This document shows, in pieces, positions 1 to 6,638 of a DNA stretch of 12,009 nt. The notes beneath the pieces were generated by a model, which was not told where the DNA came from, made no database searches, and was given only the letters and a program-made list of their open reading frames with translations. Source of the stretch: CAZRZN01 sp964604565 (lineage in GTDB: Bacteria; Pseudomonadota; Alphaproteobacteria; Rhodobacterales; Rhodobacteraceae). Positions within the stretch are counted from its first letter, which is position 1, and each line of letters starts with the position of its first letter. The position numbers and the translations under genes are program-made. The stretch is taken from positions 1 to 12,009 of the forward strand of contig CAZRZN010000120.1 of the NCBI GenBank assembly GCA_964604565.1, read 5' to 3'.

Positions 1-300
1 GCGGTGCGCTGGACCACGGAACGCCTGTATGAGCCGACCTGGACGGATGCATCCGCGCCCATCGCGCAGGCCTGCAAGGATGCGGCGGAATACGTCCTGG
101 GCACCCGGACATGGGTCGACATGCGGATCGGCGGGTCGGATGCGCGGCTTTGGCGCCGGGCCGGGTTTGAGACGGTTGTCCTTGGGCTGACGCCCTACAA
201 CCTCGGGGCGCCGGACGAATATCTCATGACGGATGAGCTTGGCCCTCTCACGGCGATTTACGTCTTTTCAGCGCAACGCTTTCTTGGCATCTCGTCCTGA
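1..300 (+). CDS. M20-family metallohydrolase, C-terminal part (5' end outside window)
   Basis: Only the last 99 residues are present; the frame is open to the left edge and ends with TGA at 298-300. The stretch IGGSDARLWRRAGFETVVLG (residues 43-62) matches the end of the catalytic domain of M20 peptidases (ArgE/DapE/carboxypeptidase type), where a G-[TS]-D-A-R motif is followed by a strand and a [HG]-x-P-[DN]-E-Y loop; here that loop reads GAPDEYL at 69-75. M20 enzymes are cytoplasmic two-metal hydrolases that remove amino acids or acyl groups from peptides and N-acyl amino acids. Many members have a His metal ligand just before P-[DN]-E; here the residue is Gly, which may mark a subfamily. 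The metal ligands and dimerisation domain lie upstream, so the substrate cannot be told. It converges on the cytochrome gene and is not part of the transporter operon. Family call fairly sure, specificity unknown. Confidence 0.8.
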   Translation, partial: AVRWTTERLYEPTWTDASAPIAQACKDAAEYVLGTRTWVDMRIGGSDARLWRRAGFETVVLGLTPYNLGAPDEYLMTDELGPLTAIYVFSAQRFLGISS

Positions 301-324
301 GGCACGGGCGAAAGACCCGCACCG

Positions 325-351
325 GCCCGACCGATCTTTTTGCGGTCGGGC
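325..351. terminator. Hairpin between convergent genes, candidate bidirectional terminator
   Basis: GCCCGACCG at 325-333 and CGGTCGGGC at 343-351 are perfect 9-base inverted repeats around the 9-base loop atctttttg. The hairpin begins 25 bases after the stop of the M20 gene and lies between two convergent genes. Neither strand has a proper T tract straight after the stem, so it may stabilise 3' ends rather than terminate on its own. The rest of 301-586 holds no convincing gene; a weaker 5-base stem (544-558) lies about 30 bases beyond the cytochrome stop. Confidence 0.5.
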
Positions 352-586
352 GGGCAGGCTTCGTGATCCACGGCAGGTGTCACCTGCGCGGGTATTACCT
401 CTGATCCTGCGCTGACAGAGAAACCACAAAGGGTCTGATCGCGGCGGATGACTGTCGCCTGTTGAGACCGCCGAAGCTCGTCCATGCAGACCACGGCCCG
501 AGCACCGAGTGGATTGGCGCGGAGGCCAGAGGCGCACGCCGGTCCGGCACAAGGCCGGGCCAGCGATGATCAGGAGCAAACCGGAT

Positions 587-2311
587 CTATTGCGCCGGCA
601 CGACGGTCGGCGCGGCGGGGTAGCTGTCCAACGCGCAGGGCACCCCCGGCAATTGCGCCTTCTGGTCGTCCGATGCCGGTGTGACGCAGCTTGCGTTGAA
701 GGTTCCCCAGACAAAATCGACCTGCGTCGCGGACACCGAAGGCCCGCCGTTGGAGTAGAACCACCCAAGGTCCGGCGCGCCCATCTCGACCCGGCCATAG
801 CCCAGCAGATTGGTGGTCCAGCTCGCGCCGACACCCTGCATCCCGAGGTTGCCGAACCGGTCGACAGAGGCCTGCGAATGGCAGGTCGTGCAGGAGGCAG
901 AGTTGACAAAACCGCCTTCGGTCACCGTGGCGCCCATGCCGGTCGGCACACCACCGGCGGTGTTGAACGTGGTCTGCGTGCCTTTCAGCCTGTAGTTCCG
1001 CCACGCCGGGTCGCAGTCCTGAAGCACCGTCGGGTCAAGCGCGCAGTCCGGTCCGCCCACGCCCACGCCCATGCCGTCCAGCAGCGCTGTCAGTTGATCG
1101 GTGGGCGCCTCGCCGGTCATCTCGGGCGAATAGACCTGTCCGGTCACGAAGAGCGGTGTATTGGGGTCTGTGACGCCTTTCGGCCCGTCTTCCGGCGCGC
1201 GGTCGTCGTTCAGGATGGTCATCGGTGGAATATAGGTCGGGCCGAACACCGCCGCCGTGCCGCCATGGTCCTCCGCCGCGTAGCCAAAACTGTCGTTACA
1301 GCCGATGTAGTCGCACCGCCCCAGATTGGCGACATGCTCCACCGCATACCAATGCCAGATCGGCAGGTCCTTGGAGGCATTGGTCATCGCCACCATGTAG
1401 TAGTAGCCGGACTTGTCGGGATCCGCATCGGGCGCGTCCTCGAAATACTTCGTCAGATAGGGATAGTCGGCATTGTTGGGTGGAACCTCACCCCGTGGCG
1501 TCTGTGGTTCGGCCACATCGTCGCCCTGCCCCTCGGTCTTGAGGCTGGGGATCAGGCCAAGATCGGCCATGACCGTCTGGTGGATGAAATCGGCCTTCAC
1601 CATGACAGCGTCGACCGGATACCGGACCTCCAGACCATGCGCCGTGGCAAGATCACCATCGTCCAACGCGGCGTTCTGCGCCCGGTTGCGCGCCGCCAGA
1701 CCCTCTGTGGTATAAAGATCGTTGTGGTAGATGTAGTCGACCATCGGCTTGTTACGAAAGATCAGCTCCAGTTCGAGATCGCGCAGCACCCGCGCCGGGT
1801 CGATCTGATCGGCAAGGTTCAGCGCGTGGTGTGACCGGACGGCGCTGGACGGATTGCCGCTGAGCGAGATTGGCAGCGCGCTGGGAGGATCGTAATCGCC
1901 CCGGAACACCGGGCATGTATCGGGTTGCTCGGCAGGGACGGCGCCCGGCTCGCAGCACTCATCCGCGGGATAGGTCTGCCCTTCGGTGCAGATCGGCCAG
2001 GGATTTGATGGCCATACCGTCTGGTCCGTCCCCCAATTCCAGAATCCCTCTGACACGGCAGAGGCGAACTGCGTCCAGGCAAAGGCATCGGGACAGGTTG
2101 CCGCCGCCGACCCGGCAACCGCGCCCTCGAACACGGCCGCGCCGTCGACCACCGCGACGCTCTGCCGGCAGGCGGGTGCGTCCTGCACGAAGCTGCGGTA
2201 GAACATCTTCTTTTGCAGCGCGTTGGCGGGGCTGTCGCCCTCATCCTGCGCCGCCACCGGCCATGCCAGCGGCATGGCAACGACAACGCCGAGAAGAACC
2301 CTGATGGTCAT
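587..2311 (-). CDS. Secreted single-heme cytochrome c-family protein
   Basis: 574 residues, ATG at 2311 behind GGGAG (2319-2323) with 7-base spacing; stop TAG at 587-589. The N-terminus (basic start, hydrophobic residues 5-20, AWPVAAQ) is a Sec signal peptide, cut near residue 21, so the protein is periplasmic. A single heme-binding motif CTTCH lies at 474-478. Other visible features are IWHWYAVEHV at 318-327, a PVDAVMVKADF segment at 232-242, and about ten further cysteines, some paired closely (119-120, 333/338), that could form disulfides. From memory, long single-CxxCH proteins with a W-x-W-x-[TA]-[FV]-E-H-V motif form a poorly characterised cytochrome family; the function is not known to me. 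Most of the 574 residues are non-heme domain, against about 100 residues for ordinary class I cytochromes. It is transcribed alone from the promoter at 2344-2371. A redox role is inferred only from the heme motif. Confidence 0.85.
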   Translation of the reverse strand: MTIRVLLGVVVAMPLAWPVAAQDEGDSPANALQKKMFYRSFVQDAPACRQSVAVVDGAAVFEGAVAGSAAATCPDAFAWTQFASAVSEGFWNWGTDQTVWPSNPWPICTEGQTYPADECCEPGAVPAEQPDTCPVFRGDYDPPSALPISLSGNPSSAVRSHHALNLADQIDPARVLRDLELELIFRNKPMVDYIYHNDLYTTEGLAARNRAQNAALDDGDLATAHGLEVRYPVDAVMVKADFIHQTVMADLGLIPSLKTEGQGDDVAEPQTPRGEVPPNNADYPYLTKYFEDAPDADPDKSGYYYMVAMTNASKDLPIWHWYAVEHVANLGRCDYIGCNDSFGYAAEDHGGTAAVFGPTYIPPMTILNDDRAPEDGPKGVTDPNTPLFVTGQVYSPEMTGEAPTDQLTALLDGMGVGVGGPDCALDPTVLQDCDPAWRNYRLKGTQTTFNTAGGVPTGMGATVTEGGFVNSASCTTCHSQASVDRFGNLGMQGVGASWTTNLLGYGRVEMGAPDLGWFYSNGGPSVSATQVDFVWGTFNASCVTPASDDQKAQLPGVPCALDSYPAAPTVVPAQ

Positions 2312-2343
2312 CCTGTCTCTCCCTCTATTGATTTCTGCATATG

Positions 2344-2371
2344 ATGATACCCGCTAAACGGGAAAATTCAA
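2344..2371 (-). promoter_or_regulatory. Candidate sigma70 promoter of the cytochrome gene, with inverted repeat in the spacer
   Basis: Read on the minus strand, -35 TTGAAT (2371-2366) and -10 TATCAT (2349-2344) are separated by 16 bases; they match the consensus at 4/6 and 5/6 positions. Transcription would start near 2336, leaving a leader of about 25 bases with the Shine-Dalgarno sequence. The spacer contains CCCG-ctaaa-CGGG (2350-2362), a short inverted repeat that could be a repressor site. The local AT-richness stands out against the GC-rich surroundings. Confidence 0.5.
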
Positions 2372-2470
2372 TTTTTTCTTCACCCCAAGGTAAATCAGGC
2401 TCACGTTCACCGGCCATGGAGGCTGGATGGATGGAAAGGATAGACGGGACCACCGACCCCAACTCAATTA

Positions 2471-2493
2471 AAGCCGGTCAGAACAACCGGCTT
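2471..2493 (-). terminator. Candidate intrinsic terminator of the transporter-esterase operon
   Basis: AAGCCGGT (2471-2478) and ACCGGCTT (2486-2493) form a perfect 8-bp stem with a 7-base loop. In minus-strand RNA the stem is followed by UAAUU, a weak U-rich tail, so the polarity fits transcripts coming from the esterase gene, which ends about 320 bases upstream. It would also separate that operon from the cytochrome promoter. The distance from the last gene is long for a primary terminator. Confidence 0.5.
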
Positions 2494-2695
2494 GAAGGGC
2501 ACGCATGAGCAATCCGATGGTCACCGCTCCCGAGCCCCGAGGAAGGAATGTCTGATCTCATCTGCTGACGCGGAAAGGTATCCTGCCCGACGCCAGCCCC
2601 GTCACCGCGCGCCTGCATGGCCCGGCCCATCCTGGGGTCACCTTGCCTCTCCCGTCGACGGCGCCGCGCCGTGGCGACATTCACCCCAAAACTTG

Positions 2696-2722
2696 CTGCC
2701 GTTGGCGCCGCCCCGGCGGCAG
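2696..2722 (-). terminator. GC-rich hairpin after the esterase gene
   Basis: CTGCCG (2696-2701) can pair with CGGCAG (2717-2722), and inside it GCCGCC (2707-2712) can pair with GGCGGC (2715-2720); the two folds compete. On the minus strand the outer stem is followed by CAAGTTTTGG, a short T run. It lies about 90 bases past the esterase stop, so it may be the first termination or 3'-processing point of the operon. Weak evidence. Confidence 0.3.
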
Positions 2723-2809
2723 GTGTCTACCCCGCCGTTGACAATCCAGCCGGATTTCCCCGGCACATCGGGTTCGGCGGCGGCATCCGACAGGACGCAG
2801 GGGCACAGG

Positions 2810-3787
2810 TCACTTCGGACAGCGCGCGGCAAGGATGCCTTTGACAAAGGTTCCGATCTCGCGCAGCGCATCTTCAACGGGGCGCTGCGGAATGCCGTAG
2901 GACAGAAAACCATGGATCGTGCCCGGATATTCGACAAACCGCGTATCGACCCCGGCCGCGATGAGTTTGGCGGCATATTCGCGCCCGCCATCCCGAATGG
3001 GGTCGTGATCGGCCGTGATGACCAGAGCCGGGGGCTGGTCCGAAAAATTGTCGTATAACAGGGGACTGGCCCGAGGATCCTTAAGTGCCGCGTCGTTCGG
3101 AAGGTAAAGTTTCATGGTGCGGACAAGGGAATTCTCACCGATGAGAAAGCCGGTGCCGTAGGTCTTCCATGATGCATAGCTTCGGTGTTTGCTCATCGCG
3201 ACACTGGGATAGATCAGGATTTGTGCCATGGGCAACGCCGCATCGCGTTTTTGCAACTCATGCACAAGCACCGCCACGAGGTTCGCACCAGAGCTGTCAC
3301 CGCAGACAATCAGCGCATCGGGATCAATCCCGAGTTCGCGACCGTGGGCGCCCACCCACTCGAAGATGCGTATGCAGTCTTCGGTCTGGTGGGGAAAGGG
3401 GTTCTCCGGCGCAAGACCGTATTCGGCGCTCAGCACCGTCAGTCCGGTCGCCTGGCAGATCCGGCGGCACAGGCCATCATGGCTGTCGACGCTGCCCAGC
3501 ATCCATGAGCCGCCGTGGGCAAAGAAAATCGCCGCCCGGGTCGCCCCCTCGATGGGTTCGTAGACCCGGACAGACGCAGGATGGTGGGTTTCATCAACCG
3601 CGATATCCCGCACCAGACCGACCGGTGCGGGTGCGATGCCATAGCGCGCGCCGACAACATCGTGCCAGGCCCGCAATTCGGCGATATCCGCGTCCAGCGG
3701 CGGTGCGTGTCTGGCGTGCCAGTCCAGCAGCGCGCGCACCTCGGCAGACAGCCCGGCGTGAAGAGCCGATGTTACGGGGGTATCCAT
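2810..3787 (-). CDS. Alpha/beta hydrolase, HSL-type (family IV-like) esterase
   Basis: 325 residues. The ATG at 3787 shares one base with the stop of the preceding ATPase gene (TGATG) and has GGAGG (3795-3799) 7 bases upstream, so it is preferred to an upstream ATG at 3904. Hormone-sensitive-lipase landmarks are in order: oxyanion-hole HGGSW at 91-95 (usual form HGGG), AEYGLAPENPFP at 121-132, nucleophile elbow GDSSG at 163-167 with Ser165, Asp262 in DHDPIRDGG, and His292 in GTIHGF. No signal peptide is seen, so the enzyme is cytoplasmic. The family cleaves carboxylic esters, usually short acyl or aryl esters; lactonase and carbamate activities also occur in this fold. As sixth gene of the importer operon, translationally coupled to the ATPase, it probably acts on the imported compound. 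The exact substrate cannot be read from sequence. Confidence 0.92.
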   Translation of the reverse strand: MDTPVTSALHAGLSAEVRALLDWHARHAPPLDADIAELRAWHDVVGARYGIAPAPVGLVRDIAVDETHHPASVRVYEPIEGATRAAIFFAHGGSWMLGSVDSHDGLCRRICQATGLTVLSAEYGLAPENPFPHQTEDCIRIFEWVGAHGRELGIDPDALIVCGDSSGANLVAVLVHELQKRDAALPMAQILIYPSVAMSKHRSYASWKTYGTGFLIGENSLVRTMKLYLPNDAALKDPRASPLLYDNFSDQPPALVITADHDPIRDGGREYAAKLIAAGVDTRFVEYPGTIHGFLSYGIPQRPVEDALREIGTFVKGILAARCPK

Positions 3788-4743
3788 CAAGTCGCCTCCA
3801 GCAAGTGACAGGCGGCCCGGCCACCGGTTGCCACAGGTCGCAGCACCGGCACCGACCGGGCGCATCGCGGCTCCGCCAGCGGGCAGCGTGCGCGGAACGC
3901 GCAACCGCTCGGCGGATCGAGCGGGCTGGCGATTTCACCGCGCAGGGTCTGGCGTTGGCGCCGTTTCGACGGATGATCTATCGGCACAGACGCCAGAAGC
4001 GCCTGAGTATAGGGGTGGGCCGGTGTTTTCAGCACCGCCTCGGCCGTGCCTTCCTCTACGACGCGGCCAAGATACATGACCATCACGCGGTCGCTGACAT
4101 GGCGCACGACGGACAGGTCGTGCGACACAAAGACGATGGCAATGCCAAGTTCGTCCTGCAGATCCATGATCAGGTTGAGAACCTGCGCCTGGATCGAGAC
4201 ATCCAGCGCGGACACCGGCTCATCGGCGATCACCACCTTTGGCCGCAGCGCAAGCGCCCGGGCAATACCCAGCCGCTGGCATTGACCGCCGGACAGCTCA
4301 TGCGGGTAGCGCCTGCCATGGGAGGCATTCAGACCGACCCGCAGCAAAAGGTCGTGCACGCGTCGGTCGCGGTCCTGCGTCGTTCCTTCGCGGAAGTTGT
4401 CCAGCGGTTCGCGGATCGCATCATAGGCGGTCATTCGCGGATTGAGCGAGGTATTGGGATCCTGAAAGACCATCTGGACGCCCCGCCGCCATGCCTTTTC
4501 CGCCCGTCCCGACAAACCGGAGACATCCGTCCCGTCAAAGTTGATTTCCCCCTCGGTCGGCTGTTCCAGCCGCACCAGCAACCGTGCCAGCGTGGACTTG
4601 CCGCAGCCGCTTTCGCCAACAACCGCAAGCGTCTCACCGGGACGCAGGGTGAGATCCACATCGCTTACGGCACGAAGATCCCGGCCGCGACCAAGATGAA
4701 AGGTTTTTGACAGCCCCCGCGTTTCTATCAAGGCCTCAGTCAT
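3787..4743 (-). CDS. Dpp/Opp-type ABC transporter ATPase (DppF/OppF-like)
   Basis: 318 residues. ATG at 4743 overlaps the end of the upstream ATPase gene by 8 bases; GGAG at 4751-4754 is a suitable ribosome site. It is one of two cytoplasmic nucleotide-binding subunits powering import. Visible motifs: Walker A GESGCGKS 43-50, Q-loop Gln94 in VFQDP, signature LSGGQ 150-154, Walker B VVIADEP 170-176, D-loop SALD 178-181, switch His208. After the ATPase core comes the oligopeptide-transporter C-terminal region (HPYTQALLASVP, about 243-254) with a Cys set at 281, 287, 294 and 312. Reported structures of some Dpp/Opp importers place a [4Fe-4S] cluster at such cysteines; its presence here is inference. 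All catalytic motifs are intact. The substrate range is not set by this subunit. Confidence 0.95.
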   Translation of the reverse strand: MTEALIETRGLSKTFHLGRGRDLRAVSDVDLTLRPGETLAVVGESGCGKSTLARLLVRLEQPTEGEINFDGTDVSGLSGRAEKAWRRGVQMVFQDPNTSLNPRMTAYDAIREPLDNFREGTTQDRDRRVHDLLLRVGLNASHGRRYPHELSGGQCQRLGIARALALRPKVVIADEPVSALDVSIQAQVLNLIMDLQDELGIAIVFVSHDLSVVRHVSDRVMVMYLGRVVEEGTAEAVLKTPAHPYTQALLASVPIDHPSKRRQRQTLRGEIASPLDPPSGCAFRARCPLAEPRCARSVPVLRPVATGGRAACHLLEAT

Positions 4744-5737
4744 CCGGCATCTCCATCAGCCTGCGCAACTCGCCGCTTCGGATGCAGCGGCTCATGTGAT
4801 CACCGTCGACCCTGGGCGCCGCCGCGCCCGTTACGCGGCAGGCATCCAGCGCCACGGCACAGCGCGGTGCGAAACTGCATCCCGGCGGGCGGGCGGCCAC
4901 GTCCGGAACGGCGCCGGGGATGTCCTTCAGCCGGTGATGCGCATCGTTGACCCGCGGGCTCGCCTGCATCAGGCCGATGGTGTAGGCGTGCCGCGGATCG
5001 TCGAAGACGGCTGTGACGCCTGCCGCTTCCACCAGTCTGCCGGCATACATCACCGCGACCCTGTCGGCGGTCTCGGCAACAACCCCAAGATCATGCGTGA
5101 TGAACAGGACGGCCGTGCCGAACTTTTCCTTGAGATCGTCGATCAGGCCGAGGATCTGTGCCTGGATCGTCACGTCCAGCGCCGTGGTCGGTTCGTCCGC
5201 GATGAGCAGCTTGGGATTGCGGGACAGCGCCATCGCGATCATCACGCGCTGCCGCATCCCGCCCGAAAGCTGGTGCGGGTAACTGTCCATCCGCCGCGCG
5301 GCATCGGGAATGCGCACGAGTTCCAGATACCCGATCGCCTTTTCGCGCGCCGCTTTCTTGCCGACGCCCGGGGTCAGCCGGATCGCCTCGATCATCTGGT
5401 AGCCCACGGTAAAGGCCGGGTTGAGCGACGACATCGGATCCTGAAAGATCATGGCGATGCCCTGCCCGCGCAAGCGCTTGAGGGCCTTCGGATCGCGGCT
5501 GTCGATTTCGACGCCGTCGAAGACAATTTTCCGGGCCGAGACATGCGCCGTGTCGGGCAGGAGTCCCAGAAGGCTCATCGCGCTGATCGACTTGCCAGAG
5601 CCACTTTCCCCGACAAGACACAGCGTTTCTCCGGCACGGATGTGGAACGACAGGTCCTCGACCGTCGGCGGCGCGTCCGACGCACCAAAGCGGATATCGA
5701 GGCCCTCAACCTGAAGGATGGGGAGCGGGTCTGTCAC
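4736..5737 (-). CDS. Dpp/Opp-type ABC transporter ATPase (DppD/OppD-like)
   Basis: 333 residues from GTG at 5737. This start is preferred because AGGAGG (5745-5750) lies 7 bases upstream and the codon follows the permease stop by one base; the in-frame ATG at 5770 would overlap the permease and has no such site. Motifs: Walker A GESGSGKS 43-50, Q-loop Gln99 in IFQDP, signature LSGGM 157-161, Walker B LLIADEP 177-183, D-loop TALD 185-188, switch His215. The C-terminal oligopeptide region (HAYTIGLMQASP, about 250-261) is followed by Cys287, 293, 300 and 318, with exactly the same spacing as in the partner ATPase. It pairs with the DppF-like protein to form the heteromeric motor of the importer. 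Everything needed for ATP hydrolysis is visible. Confidence 0.95.
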   Translation of the reverse strand: MTDPLPILQVEGLDIRFGASDAPPTVEDLSFHIRAGETLCLVGESGSGKSISAMSLLGLLPDTAHVSARKIVFDGVEIDSRDPKALKRLRGQGIAMIFQDPMSSLNPAFTVGYQMIEAIRLTPGVGKKAAREKAIGYLELVRIPDAARRMDSYPHQLSGGMRQRVMIAMALSRNPKLLIADEPTTALDVTIQAQILGLIDDLKEKFGTAVLFITHDLGVVAETADRVAVMYAGRLVEAAGVTAVFDDPRHAYTIGLMQASPRVNDAHHRLKDIPGAVPDVAARPPGCSFAPRCAVALDACRVTGAAAPRVDGDHMSRCIRSGELRRLMEMPDD

Positions 5738-5738
5738 G

Positions 5739-6635
5739 TCACCCCCTCCTGCGTGCAATGCGCGGGTCAAGCACTTCTCTCAGACGGTCGCCCAGAATAT
5801 TCACCGCGAGAACCAGCAGGGACAGCATCAGACCGGGAAAGGCGATGGCCCAGGGCGAAATCTGAAAGAAAACCCGGCTTTCCGCGATGATGCCGCCCCA
5901 GCTGGGAATGTCGGGGGGCGTGCCAGCGCCAAGGAAACTGAGGATCGCCTCTGTGATGATCGCACTGGCGCAGGTAGCGGTGGCCTGCACCGACAGCGCG
6001 CCCACGGTGTTGGGCAGTAGATGCCGGAACAGGATCTTCCACCTCGGCGTCCCCATCGTCACCGCCGCGTCGATGAAGGGCATCTCCTTCAGCGAGACGA
6101 CGACGCTGCGGACGATGCGTGCCATACGCGGCGTTTCGGGCACGGTGATCGCGATGATGATGGTCAGGATGCTGGACCCCAAAAGGGCGACCAGCGCAAT
6201 GGCCAGAAGAACGCTGGGGATCGCCATGAACCCGTCCATCAGGCGCATGATCAGCCGGTCCCCGATCTTCATGAAACCGGCGACAAGGCCGAGCGTCCCG
6301 CCGATCAGCGTTGCCAGGATCGCGACACTGAACCCGATGACAAGCGAGTTGCGGGTCCCCACCATGGACCGTGCGAACACGTCACGCCCAAGGTGATCCG
6401 TCCCGAAGAGATGGTCCATGCTTGGCGGTTGCATCCGGCTCAACGGATCGATCTCGGAATAATTCTGGATCACCAGCGGCGAAAAGATGGAAATCAGGAT
6501 GGCGGCGACGATGATCGTCATGGCCACCTTTTCCACGGGTCCGGACGTGAACTCGCGCAGGAAGCGGCGGAAATCCGCGGCGCGCGAACGCTGCATCCTT
6601 GCGGTCTGCGGGGTTTCGTCTGCCTTCGCGGTCAT
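5739..6635 (-). CDS. Dpp/Opp-type ABC transporter permease (DppC-like)
   Basis: 298 residues; ATG at 6635 follows the stop of the upstream permease by 3 bases. It is an inner-membrane subunit forming half of the translocation channel. The N-terminal cytoplasmic tail (1-37) is followed by a first membrane segment at about 38-57 and by the DppC hallmark HLFGTDHLGRDVFAR (75-89), then further segments near 97-120, 137-165, 210-235 and 262-282. The EAA loop that docks on the ATPase is at about 189-208 (DAAVTMGTPRWKILFRHLLP), and the family motif SFLGAGTPPDIPSWG lies at 233-247. Length and topology are normal for the family. No clear Shine-Dalgarno sequence is seen, so it probably depends on coupling to the preceding gene. 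It pairs with the DppB-like permease. Confidence 0.95.
   Translation of the reverse strand: MTAKADETPQTARMQRSRAADFRRFLREFTSGPVEKVAMTIIVAAILISIFSPLVIQNYSEIDPLSRMQPPSMDHLFGTDHLGRDVFARSMVGTRNSLVIGFSVAILATLIGGTLGLVAGFMKIGDRLIMRLMDGFMAIPSVLLAIALVALLGSSILTIIIAITVPETPRMARIVRSVVVSLKEMPFIDAAVTMGTPRWKILFRHLLPNTVGALSVQATATCASAIITEAILSFLGAGTPPDIPSWGGIIAESRVFFQISPWAIAFPGLMLSLLVLAVNILGDRLREVLDPRIARRRG
5745..5750 (-). promoter_or_regulatory. Ribosome binding site deciding a GTG start
   Basis: The minus strand reads AGGAGG, then GGGTGAC, then GTG at 5737. The site lies inside the last codons of the upstream permease, so translation of the ATPase gene is probably coupled to it. It rules in the GTG over the ATG at 5770. 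Confidence 0.7.
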
Positions 6636-6638
6636 GGC

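Larger units (their letters stand above)
2312..2809. other. Gene-free stretch of about 500 bases downstream of the transporter operon
   Basis: No open frame here looks like a protein. The left end (2312-2371) holds the leader and candidate promoter of the cytochrome gene. Hairpins at 2471-2493 and 2696-2722 are candidate ends for the operon that reads in from the right. A 16-codon frame at 2505-2555 on the plus strand (MSNPMVTAPEPRGRNV) has no good ribosome site and is probably chance. The remainder (about 2560-2690 and 2725-2809) shows nothing I can name. Confidence 0.5.

Noticed and set aside
405..563. Possible transposase remnant (frame with LVHADHGPSTEWIGAE)
   Set aside because: It faintly recalls the AD-x-G-x-x-x-x-W-I segment of IS5-type transposases, but the match is short, with no second motif and no terminal repeats.
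509..1834. Long plus-strand open frame opposite the cytochrome gene (similar ones at 3169-4710, 6021-7772 and 7739-9127)
   Set aside because: These are antisense frames kept open by high GC; their translations are rich in Arg, His and Pro with no recognisable domain, while the opposite strand encodes clear families.
2505..2555. 16-codon frame MSNPMVTAPEPRGRNV on the plus strand
   Set aside because: Too short, weak ribosome site and no support; most likely chance.
3788..3904. N-terminal extension of the esterase to ATG 3904
   Set aside because: The extra 39 residues lie inside the ATPase coding region in another frame and look non-protein-like; ATG 3787 has a good ribosome site and coupled overlap.
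5738..5770. ATG 5770 as start of the DppD-like ATPase
   Set aside because: It overlaps the permease end by 32 bases and lacks a ribosome site, while GTG 5737 has AGGAGG at 7-base spacing.
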